Both the position numbers and the translations under genes were made by a program. Shown here in pieces: positions 53,836-64,000 of a DNA stretch of 64,000 nucleotides (positions within the stretch are counted from its first letter, which is position 1; every line of letters starts with the position of its first letter). Below the pieces are notes generated by a model, which saw only the letters and a program-made list of their open reading frames with translations, did no database searches and was not told the origin of the DNA. Source of the stretch: Puniceicoccaceae bacterium Marseille-Q1082. Its GTDB lineage: Bacteria > Verrucomicrobiota > Verrucomicrobiia > Opitutales > Intestinicryptomonadaceae. The DNA is taken from positions 1,016,508 through 1,080,507 of the forward strand of contig CAJGBI010000001.1 in NCBI GenBank assembly GCA_904424815.1, given 5' to 3'.

Positions 53836-54624
53836 CTAAAACTTCTGGTTCATCTCCCTCGCGGGCACGTCCTCAATGTCGGAGGCGACGGGCCGCGCGG
53901 GAACCCCGACGACAGTCGTGTGGGGCTCCACGTCGTCGAGCACGACGCTCCCCGCCCCGATTTTCGCGCCGGTTCCGATTTTTATATTGCCGATTAGCTT
54001 TGCGCCCGCGCCGATAAGGACTCCGGACATCACCTTCGGGTGGCGGTCGCCCACCGATTTGCCGGTGCCTCCCAGGGTGACTTCGTGAAGAATCGAAACG
54101 TTGTCCTCCACCACGCTCGTCTCGCCCGCAACAAACGAGGTCGCGTGGTCGAGAAGTATGCCGCCTCCGAAGCGCGCCGCCGGATGTATGTCTACGCCGA
54201 AAATCTCGCTGCAAATGCTCTGGATGTAGTGCGCCGCCGACTTCCTGCCTCTGTTCCAAAGCCAGTGCGAGACGCGGTGCGCGGAAATCGACATGAAGCC
54301 CTTGTAGTAGAGTATTGGGTTCAGAAAGCCCGTGCAGGCGGGGTCGCGCGACTTTATCGCGGCTATGTCGTAGACGATGTTGCGGCGTATGGATTCGTCG
54401 TCCGAAAAGGCGTCCATGAAAATCGCGTAGAGGTCGCCCTCGCCTATCGCGTTGCGCCCGAGCTTCCGCGAGAGCCTCACGCCCACGGATTCGAAAATGC
54501 TCCCGCGCGAGAGCACCACCTCGTCCGCAAGCCGCGCAAGCAGCGGTTCGCCCGCCGCGACCTCCTCCGCCTCGGCGCGCACGGCCTGCCAAACGGCGTC
54601 TATGCATCTTTGAGTGTTGTCCAT
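53836..54624 (-). CDS. cysE: serine O-acetyltransferase
   Basis: 262 residues from MDNTQRCIDAVWQ (54624). The N-terminal helical domain (PILYYKGFMSISAHRVSHWLW) and hexapeptide beta-helix with DIHPAARFGGGILLDHATSFVAGE and LHEVTLGGTGK are diagnostic. It makes O-acetylserine for cysteine. A Cys synthase gene is not nearby. It diverges from the lipoprotein at 54738. Confidence 0.95.
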   Translation of the reverse strand: MDNTQRCIDAVWQAVRAEAEEVAAGEPLLARLADEVVLSRGSIFESVGVRLSRKLGRNAIGEGDLYAIFMDAFSDDESIRRNIVYDIAAIKSRDPACTGFLNPILYYKGFMSISAHRVSHWLWNRGRKSAAHYIQSICSEIFGVDIHPAARFGGGILLDHATSFVAGETSVVEDNVSILHEVTLGGTGKSVGDRHPKVMSGVLIGAGAKLIGNIKIGTGAKIGAGSVVLDDVEPHTTVVGVPARPVASDIEDVPAREMNQKF

Positions 54625-54737
54625 AAAAAATCCCCCGCGATATAATACGCGCCCGCCTGAGCTTTCAACACAAAACGCAAAAGGCGCGCTCATTTTGTTG
54701 TTGAACGCTGCGGCAAAGAGTGAAAACTTTTGGAGAT

Positions 54738-55382
54738 ATGAAAAAGATGATGGCCATATCGGCGGCGTGCGCAGCCCTGCTGTCTGCGGGGTGCTCGAAC
54801 TTCACGCAGGAAATGAAGGACGGCGCGTCCTTCGCAAACCTCACCAGAGCGTATGTGGACGAGCCGTCGGGGCTCGGCGCCCCCTTTGCCGCGCGCGCCG
54901 CGGAAATAAACGCCCGGACCCGCGCGGCGGTAGCGGAATTTCTGAAAGAGCAAAAATACGAAATCGTCGAAAACGCGAAAGAGGCGCAGATAATATTCCG
55001 CCCGCTCTGGAGCATGTCGCTCTCCGCGGCGGAATCGACCGAGCCCGACCCCGTATTCATGCAGGCCTCCAAACCCCTCTCGCTGGGTTCCGCCGGCGCG
55101 CAGGCATACGCCACGCTCGAAATCCAGGCGGTTCTGCCCGACAGCGGCGACGTGTGGTCGTGGCGCGGCTTCTCGCCGATAAACATGGCTCCCGCAAACG
55201 CCACCAGTGGCCTCATAAAAGACCAGGTTGCGTGGTGCCTGAAATATTTTCCGCCCGAAAAATACCCCTCGGCGCTCGAAGCGCATAAAAAGAAGAGGGA
55301 GGCCGAAAAGGCTGAGGCCGCCCAAAACCCATTCAACGAAGTGCTGATAAAGGAGCGACAAAAGAGAGAATCCGCAGAATAG
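54738..55382 (+). CDS. small lipoprotein, possibly DUF4136-like
   Basis: 214 residues from the ATG at 54738 behind TTTGGAGAT. The signal MKKMMAISAACAALLSAGC has a lipobox LSAGC. The mature part (AAVAEFLKEQKYEIVENAKEAQIIFRP, in pieces, then SLGSAGAQAYATLEIQAVLPDSGDVWSW) resembles outer-membrane lipoproteins of the DUF4136 type; the match is weak. The C-terminus is a charged helix (HKKKREAEKAEAAQNPFNEV). Monocistronic with its own terminator. Confidence 0.6.
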   Translation: MKKMMAISAACAALLSAGCSNFTQEMKDGASFANLTRAYVDEPSGLGAPFAARAAEINARTRAAVAEFLKEQKYEIVENAKEAQIIFRPLWSMSLSAAESTEPDPVFMQASKPLSLGSAGAQAYATLEIQAVLPDSGDVWSWRGFSPINMAPANATSGLIKDQVAWCLKYFPPEKYPSALEAHKKKREAEKAEAAQNPFNEVLIKERQKRESAE

Positions 55383-55395
55383 CTTTTCGAGAACC

Positions 55396-55431
55396 GCCCG
55401 CCGGCTAAGAAACCGGCGGGCTTGTTTTTTT
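55396..55431 (+). terminator. terminator after the small lipoprotein gene
   Basis: GCCCGCCGG-CTAAGAAA-CCGGCGGGC, 9-bp perfect arms, then TTGTTTTTTT. Confidence 0.92.
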
Positions 55432-55468
55432 GCGGACAATGCGGAATTTGGAAATTTGCCGACGTTAA

Positions 55469-59320
<3,852 letters not shown>

Positions 59321-59321
59321 C

Positions 59322-59954
59322 ATGAACAGGCGACAAAGGGCGGACTTTGTAATGGAAAAGCTCGACGAGGCTTTTCCCAACCCGTCCGTGCCGCTCGACA
59401 GCCTCAACGACTTCACGTTTCTCGTGGCCGTGATGCTGTCGGCGCAATGCACCGACAAGCGCGTAAACGAGGTGTCGCCGCGGCTCTTTGAGCTCGCCGG
59501 CACGCCCGAAGAGATGGCCAAGCTCTCCGAGGCGCAAATACGCGAAATCATAAAGCCGTGCGGCCTATCCAACGCGAAGGCAAAAAACATCAGGGCGACG
59601 GCGGAAATCCTGCGCGACAAGTACGGCGGCGAAGTCCCGCGCTCGCTCGAAGAGCTCGAGGCGCTTCCGGGAGTCGGGCACAAGACGGCCTCGGTAATGA
59701 TGGTGCAGGCTTTCGACACCCCCGCGTTCCCCGTGGACACGCACATACACAGGCTCGCGCGGCGCTGGGGGCTGTCCGACGGCTCGAGCGTCGAGTGCAC
59801 GGAAAAGGATTTGAAGAAGCTCTATCCGCCCGAAAGATGGGGCGGAATGCACCTGCAATTCATATACTACGGGCGCGCGTTCTGCACCGCCCGCGCGTGC
59901 AAGACTCCCGAGACCATGTGCGAAATCTGCGCCGCGCTGCGCGCAAAAAAATGA
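59322..59954 (+). CDS. nth: endonuclease III
   Basis: 210 residues. AVMLSAQCTDKRVN, the helix-hairpin-helix LEALPGVGHKTASVMM with catalytic Lys, and FPVDTHIHRLARRWG with catalytic Asp. It removes oxidised pyrimidines from DNA. The Cys pattern at the C-terminus is C-x4-C-x6-C-x2-C (FCTARACKTPETMCEIC), unlike the usual C-x6-C-x2-C-x5-C, so its Fe-S cluster may be altered or absent. It overlaps miaA by 4 bases. Confidence 0.93.
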   Translation: MNRRQRADFVMEKLDEAFPNPSVPLDSLNDFTFLVAVMLSAQCTDKRVNEVSPRLFELAGTPEEMAKLSEAQIREIIKPCGLSNAKAKNIRATAEILRDKYGGEVPRSLEELEALPGVGHKTASVMMVQAFDTPAFPVDTHIHRLARRWGLSDGSSVECTEKDLKKLYPPERWGGMHLQFIYYGRAFCTARACKTPETMCEICAALRAKK

Positions 59955-60832
59955 CGGAGGTTTTCATAATAACGGGCGTCACGTGCTCGGGCAAGACGCG
60001 GAGGGCGATAGAGCTCGCGAAAAAAATCGGCGGCGAGATAATATCGTGCGACAGCGTGCAGGTGTACAGGGGCATGGACATCGGAAGCGCGAAGGCGGCG
60101 CCGGAAGAGCTGGCGGAAGTCCCGCACCACCTGATAGACGTCGCCGACTGCGACAAACCTTTCGACGTCGCCGAGTATGCGCGGCTTGCGAAAGCCGCCC
60201 TCGACGGCATATCCGCGCGCGGCAAAAGGGCGGTGGTGTGCGGCGGCAGCGGCTTCTACCTGCGCTCGTGGTTCGCCGCTGTGGCCGACGGCGTCAAAAT
60301 CCCCGGCGACGTAAAAAAAATCTGCGACGAAATCGAGAAAAGCGGAGCGGGCAGGCTCGCCGAAGCGCTGCTCAAAATCGACCCCGACGCGGCGCGCACT
60401 GTGGACATCCTCAACCCGAGGCGCGCAAAGAACGCCCTCGCGCGCTGCATGGCAAGCGGCAAAACCTGCGCAAAGCTCGCGGAGGAATTCGCCGCCCTCC
60501 CCTGCCCGATGGGGGAAATCTCGCGCAATGTGCAGATTCTCGACGCCCCCGACGAAGAGCTCTCGGAGAGAATCCGCGAGAGAACCCGCCGAATGCTCTC
60601 CGGAGGGCTGATAGAGGAAACCGAAAAACTTCTCGCGCGCGGAATAAAAAACAATCCGTCCGCCGCCTCGGCAATAGGGTATCGCGAAACGATAGCGTGG
60701 CTGGAAAGCGGCGGAAAAAACGAGCGAGAGCTCGAAGGGCAAATCGCGCGCGACACCGCCGCCCTTGTCAAAAAACAGCGCAAATATTTTAAAAATTCCC
60801 TGCTGAAAAACGCGCAATACCGCCTCGCATAA
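59951..60832 (+). CDS. miaA: tRNA dimethylallyltransferase
   Basis: 293 residues starting in the ATGA overlap with nth. FIITGVTCSGKTRRAIELA is the P-loop (GVTCSGKT in place of GPTASGKT), EIISCDSVQVYRGMDIGSAK and PHHLIDVADCDKPF are MiaA signatures. It adds the dimethylallyl group to A37 of tRNAs that read UNN codons, including the tRNA-Leu(CAA) in this window. Confidence 0.95.
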   Translation: MTEVFIITGVTCSGKTRRAIELAKKIGGEIISCDSVQVYRGMDIGSAKAAPEELAEVPHHLIDVADCDKPFDVAEYARLAKAALDGISARGKRAVVCGGSGFYLRSWFAAVADGVKIPGDVKKICDEIEKSGAGRLAEALLKIDPDAARTVDILNPRRAKNALARCMASGKTCAKLAEEFAALPCPMGEISRNVQILDAPDEELSERIRERTRRMLSGGLIEETEKLLARGIKNNPSAASAIGYRETIAWLESGGKNERELEGQIARDTAALVKKQRKYFKNSLLKNAQYRLA

Positions 60833-60931
60833 AAAAACGGCCCTTTCCGCGAGAAGCGCGCATCCGTTTAACTTGGCGCTACCCTTGCGCCCATTGCTTC
60901 GCAATTCGCCTATTCATTTCCCATTCCCGAC

Positions 60932-60962
60932 AAAAAAACGGACCTCCCACAGGAGAGGTCCG
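60932..60962 (-). terminator. minus-strand terminator-like hairpin in the repeat region
   Basis: CGGACCTC (60939-60946) pairs with GAGGTCCG (60955-60962); seven T follow on the minus strand. It may end read-through from coaD. Confidence 0.6.
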
Positions 60963-61386
60963 AAGATACTTTCGAGTACGTTTTGAAAAAACCGCAGGTT
61001 CCCGATTTGGCGCAATGAAAACGAAAGCTTATTTTATCCGAAGCGCAGCGAGGCTATAAAATAAGGCTTTCGGGAAGGATAAAATGCGATAGCATTTTAT
61101 TCGGATATATACAAAACTCCATATGCGGAAACTTCGGGGGCAGGCGCATTGGCTTTGCCAATCGCCAGGGGGCTTGCCCCCTCTGCGGCAGGCGCGCCCC
61201 GCGCCCGCCCAGCGCAACCAAGCGAGCGAATCCATTTTGGATGAAGAGCGAGGGCGGGCGGCAGTGCCGCTTCCATTGAAGGGGCTGACGCCCCTTACGG
61301 GCGCAAGGTGCGCCAGCCATTGAAGGGCTGCGCCCTTACGAAGATTGGCTTCGCCAATACTTCTATCCCCTCCCCGTTCCCAACAC

Positions 61387-61412
61387 AAAACGAACCTCCC
61401 ATAGAAGGTTCG
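61387..61412 (-). terminator. minus-strand terminator-like hairpin behind coaD
   Basis: CGAACCT (61391-61397) pairs with AGGTTCG (61406-61412), followed on the minus strand by TTTTGTGTT. It is the corresponding part of the second direct repeat. Confidence 0.6.
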
Positions 61413-61489
61413 CTAATACTTCCGAAGTTCGTTCCGAAAACCAAGGGTTCCCGATTTGGCGCAATGCTTTTGGATGAAGAGCGAGTATT

Positions 61490-61548
61490 CGGGGAAAGCC
61501 GCCGGTGGGAGCGTACATTAGTACGTGACCAGTGGCGGCTTTCCCCGA
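61490..61548. repeat. long inverted repeat after coaD
   Basis: 14-bp perfect arms CGGGGAAAGCCGCC and GGCGGCTTTCCCCG enclose about 30 bases that hold a second dyad CGTAC-ATTA-GTACG. It starts 8 bases past the coaD stop on the minus strand. It could form a cruciform or a stable 3' stem-loop protecting the coaD mRNA. Confidence 0.75.
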
Positions 61549-61555
61549 AACGCAG

Positions 61556-62050
61556 CTATTCGCCAAAAGCATTCGCCAAAGCCGAGAGGACGTTTTGCGG
61601 GACGAACTCGGCGATTCTTGCGGGGTCGTAGCAGGCTACCTGCTTTATGAGGGTGGAGCTCAGATAAAAATATTTGTGGGAAGGCATTAGGAAAATCGTC
61701 TCCACGGAGGAATCGAGATGGCGGTTCATCTGCGCCATCTGAAATTCAAATTCAAAGTCCGAGACGGCGCGAAGGCCGCGGATTATAGCGCACGCGCCGA
61801 GGCCGCGCACAAAGTCCACGGTAAGCCCGTCAAACGCCTCCACCCGCGCGCCGGCAATTCCCGCGAGATTTTCCTCAAAAAGCCTGCGGCGCGTCTGAAA
61901 ATCGAGAAGCGGCCCTTTGCCCGCGTTTCTGGCCACGGCAACGACGACCTCGTCGAAGAGCCTGAGAGCCCTGTGCAGGACGTCGAGATGGCCGTTTGTG
62001 ACTGGGTCGAACGTTCCGGGGTAGACCGCTATTTTTTTATTTTTTTGCAT
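61556..62050 (-). CDS. coaD: phosphopantetheine adenylyltransferase
   Basis: 164 residues. YPGTFDPVTNGHLDVL is the nucleotidyltransferase motif (TFDPxTxGH), ACAIIRGLRAVSDFEFEFQMAQMN the substrate motif and YFYLSSTLIKQVA carries the ISSTxIR-like end. It makes dephospho-CoA. Single gene; the 3' flank is the hairpin region. Confidence 0.96.
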   Translation of the reverse strand: MQKNKKIAVYPGTFDPVTNGHLDVLHRALRLFDEVVVAVARNAGKGPLLDFQTRRRLFEENLAGIAGARVEAFDGLTVDFVRGLGACAIIRGLRAVSDFEFEFQMAQMNRHLDSSVETIFLMPSHKYFYLSSTLIKQVACYDPARIAEFVPQNVLSALANAFGE

Positions 62051-62141
62051 TTTTCTATTGTAATATCCGTGTGGGGCGGGCGAAAAATGCCCAATCGAAA
62101 AGTCTTGTTAAAAGAGAAATAGTGGCAATACTTTTTTGGCA

Positions 62142-62726
62142 ATGAACACTCCCAATTTTTTGACGACCCTGCGCGTGTTGCTCGCATTCTTGACGGCGGT
62201 TCTGCTCTGCGCGCCGTTCAGGTTCGCCGCAACCGCGGCGTTTATCGTCTACTGCGCCGCGGGCGCGACCGACTGGTTTGACGGCTATTTGGCGCGCCGC
62301 CGGAATATCGTGACGACTTTTGGGAAATTCATGGACGCGCTCAGCGACAAAATCATGGTCTCAACCGCATTCCTGACGCTCTTTGCGCTCGGAATGTTCG
62401 GCGGGTGGACGGGGCTCGCGCTCTTCTGCGCGGTAATTTCAATGTCGAGGGAATTTTTTGTAAGCGGCGTAAGAATGCTTGCCGCAAGCAAGGGCATAGT
62501 GCTCGCCGCCGAAAGGATGGGCAAATACAAGGCGGGGTTTCAGATGTATTCGCTCGGGGCGGTCATCTGCGCAAGGGCGCTCGACGCCGATTTTTCGGCG
62601 GGCGATTCAATCCTGCGCGGGGTAGTGTTTTTCTCGGCGATGGCAACCCTTGCCCTCTCCACAATTCTCTCCGTATGGTCGGGCGCAATGTACGGCTCGA
62701 GGTATTCATACCTGTTGAAAGAATAG
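62142..62726 (+). CDS. pgsA: CDP-diacylglycerol-glycerol-3-phosphate 3-phosphatidyltransferase
   Basis: 194 residues from the ATG at 62142. DWFDGYLARRRNIVTTFG followed by KFMDALSDK is the full CDP-alcohol phosphotransferase motif (DG..AR, G...D...D). Four to five membrane segments. It makes phosphatidylglycerophosphate. pgpA, the phosphatase for its product, follows after 37 bases, so the two steps are encoded together. Confidence 0.93.
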   Translation: MNTPNFLTTLRVLLAFLTAVLLCAPFRFAATAAFIVYCAAGATDWFDGYLARRRNIVTTFGKFMDALSDKIMVSTAFLTLFALGMFGGWTGLALFCAVISMSREFFVSGVRMLAASKGIVLAAERMGKYKAGFQMYSLGAVICARALDADFSAGDSILRGVVFFSAMATLALSTILSVWSGAMYGSRYSYLLKE

Positions 62727-62763
62727 CTTTTCAAAAACTGGCAATTCCGCGAAAGGCAAGACT

Positions 62764-63279
62764 ATGTATTCCGCAAGAAGAAGGCTCTATCCGTGGGCGG
62801 CGGCTCTGCCCAAAAAATTCGCGACGTCCTGTTCGACGCTCTGGGGGCTCGGCTCCCTCAACGCGCCCGGGACGTGGGGGAGCGCGGCGGGCGTGGTGTT
62901 TTACGCGGCTCTCTTCGCGGGAATGGGGCTTGGCAGATACATTGTGTTCTCCGTTCTGCTGGCATACATAAGCGTAGGCATATGCGACTGCGCGGAGCGC
63001 TTTCTCAAAATGCGCGACCCTGGCTGCATAGTTCTCGACGAATTTTGCGCCATACCGTTTTGCTTTCTGCCTGTATTCCATTCGGAGTACAGCGCTTGGG
63101 GAATACTTCTGGGATTTGCGCTATTCAGATTTTTTGACATATCAAAGCCGCTTTTCATAAACAAAATGCAGGATTTTGAGGGCGGGCTCGGCTGCGTCGC
63201 CGACGACATTGCGGCAGCTCTCGTATCGTGCGCGTGCCTGAACCTGGCAGGGTTGGCGTTGCCGGTGGTGTTCGCTTAG
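62764..63279 (+). CDS. pgpA: phosphatidylglycerophosphatase A
   Basis: 171 residues. LGSLNAPGTWGSAAGVV and CIVLDEFCAIPFCFLP are the PgpA signatures, with several membrane segments. It dephosphorylates the product of PgsA to phosphatidylglycerol. The DEF motif keeps the acidic metal ligands. Confidence 0.93.
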   Translation: MYSARRRLYPWAAALPKKFATSCSTLWGLGSLNAPGTWGSAAGVVFYAALFAGMGLGRYIVFSVLLAYISVGICDCAERFLKMRDPGCIVLDEFCAIPFCFLPVFHSEYSAWGILLGFALFRFFDISKPLFINKMQDFEGGLGCVADDIAAALVSCACLNLAGLALPVVFA

Positions 63280-63333
63280 GCCGCCGTCTCCGGACGCCGC
63301 AAACCGCGGACATCGGAATAAGGCAAAATTTCG

Positions 63334-64000
63334 TCAGCCGCGCGGTTCCCAAAGGGTCGCTACGGACGCCGCCGGTCGCCCCCCGACCGACAGCTCGTGC
63401 AGGGCGCAATTTCCCGAAGCGCGCGCGGAAGACTCGACGGTTTCCCCGAGGCGCGCCTCGCGCCTGAATTTTATGGCATAGCCCGCCAGCCTCCGCCGTG
63501 CGATAAATTCGTCCGGCAACGCCTCTATAGCGCGCGGAAGATATTTTACGTTCGTCAGGTGCGAATTGAAGTCGATGTCGTCCGCGCGGACTTTTCGCGA
63601 CACGGGCGGGTATGGAGCGGAAGGAATTTTTCCGCAAACGTCGAATATCCCATCGAATCCGCCGAGGGCGCAGCGGGGGTCGGCTTCAAATGCGGATAGG
63701 AATTCGGCAATTTTCAACGGCTTCCTGTCCTCTATCTCGGCGGCGATGTAGGACGCCTCTCCGAGCGCAAAAGCGCGGCCGTCCTCGCCAGCCATTTCGA
63801 AATCCGCATACATGCGCGCCGCGCTCCCGCCGCGAATCCAGACGCTGACATAAACGGGCTCGCGCCAAAACGGCATTGGCGCGGAAAACCTCGCCTCAAT
63901 CCCTCCCATGAGCCACGTCAGGCCGCGGCGCGCCATGTCGTATCCGGCAAAGCCTTTGGAGGCAAAATACTCCGCCGCGCACTCTTGGAAAAAGTACGCC
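63334..64000 (-). CDS. acyl-ACP thioesterase-like protein, 5' end outside window
   Basis: The frame stays open to the window edge; the residues before the ATG at 63936 (AYFFQECAAEYFASKGFAGYD) already match the family, so the start lies beyond 64000. WLMGGIEARFSAPMPFWREPVYVSVWIRG is the first hotdog domain (in pieces), and ADDIDFNSHLTNVKYLPRAIEALP the second, with the Asn-His pair of acyl-ACP thioesterases. It would release fatty acids from ACP. It converges on pgpA. Confidence 0.85.
   Translation of the reverse strand, partial: AYFFQECAAEYFASKGFAGYDMARRGLTWLMGGIEARFSAPMPFWREPVYVSVWIRGGSAARMYADFEMAGEDGRAFALGEASYIAAEIEDRKPLKIAEFLSAFEADPRCALGGFDGIFDVCGKIPSAPYPPVSRKVRADDIDFNSHLTNVKYLPRAIEALPDEFIARRRLAGYAIKFRREARLGETVESSARASGNCALHELSVGGRPAASVATLWEPRG

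Larger units (their letters stand above)
60833..61555. repeat. hairpin-dense intergenic region with imperfect direct repeats
   Basis: 723 bases without a gene. An imperfect direct repeat of about 95 bp lies at about 60920-61017 and 61373-61466, and its last 20 bases are identical (GTTCCCGATTTGGCGCAATG). Between and around them are about a dozen perfect short hairpins, for example ATTGGC-TTT-GCCAAT, AGGGGGC-TT-GCCCCCT, AAGGGGC-TGAC-GCCCCTT, GGCGCA-AGG-TGCGCC, AAGGGC-TGC-GCCCTT and ATTGGC-TTC-GCCAAT. The phrase TTTTGGATGAAGAGCGAG also occurs twice (about 61235, 61469). This is not a CRISPR array, since units and spacers are irregular. Two of the hairpins act as minus-strand terminators behind coaD. 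Confidence 0.7.

Noticed and set aside
60833-61555. CRISPR array in the hairpin region
   Set aside because: Hairpins differ in sequence and spacing, and only two long repeat units exist.

Overview
The window looks like a chromosomal segment of an anaerobic, Gram-negative bacterium of the Verrucomicrobia, probably an Opitutae-like host-associated or polysaccharide-degrading lineage. The grounds are an outer-membrane gene (lpxA), two proteins with a C-terminal PEP-CTERM anchor, large exported glycoside hydrolases (families 78 and 2), a membrane pyrophosphatase, oxygen-independent haem synthesis (hemN), an EFR1-type ferredoxin, and an exported protein that joins a hydrazine-synthase-alpha-like region, two c-haem sites and a SUMF1-like domain, as seen in the PVC group. 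The assignment is inference from gene content.

Bases 1-12000 are an AT-rich accessory island, while the rest is GC-rich housekeeping and catabolic DNA. The island holds a class II Fic protein cut by the window edge, a tandem-repeat protein with a frameshift at a perfect A AAA AAG slippery site, and then two divergent gene blocks. Block 1 has a cyclotransferase-like gene overlapping a catalytically dead DnaE-like gene (minus strand), facing an RNase J-like metallo-beta-lactamase (MBL) nuclease (plus strand). Block 2 has an unknown gene and a PD-(D/E)XK-like gene (minus strand), facing a second MBL protein, followed by the decayed PHP end of a DnaE-like polymerase. The two divergent intergenic regions share an identical 13-bp sequence almost the same distance from the two MBL start codons. 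This pairing is the best candidate here for an undescribed system. The island ends with an ISL3 element and an older relic of a related copy.

12121-20515: nucleoside deaminase, recQ, NifX-like protein, GH78 rhamnosidase, thioesterase, EFR1 ferredoxin and an IclR regulator. 20645-28125 is a five-gene minus-strand operon (dhaK, dhaL, lsrF-like, the haem/SUMF1 fusion, a cupin-like lipoprotein) with a recognisable promoter, paired 16-bp operator-like sites and a strong terminator. It probably breaks down an unknown carbonyl sugar under IclR control.

28469-46757: patatin, two PEP-CTERM proteins, a DRE-TIM lyase/SGNH pair, an asmA-like/purN/murB operon, hppA, aroK, clpPX, tig, and an operon of a membrane protein, lpxA and pdxA.

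47029-64000: an AT-rich patch with a broken small reading frame, tRNA-Leu(CAA), a sialidase-like lipoprotein, murJ-hemE-hemN-sixA, cysE, a small lipoprotein, a GH2 beta-galactosidase followed by nth and miaA, a hairpin-dense repeat region, coaD, pgsA, pgpA and an acyl-ACP thioesterase cut by the right edge. Many operons end in clear rho-independent terminators, which helped set transcription-unit borders.
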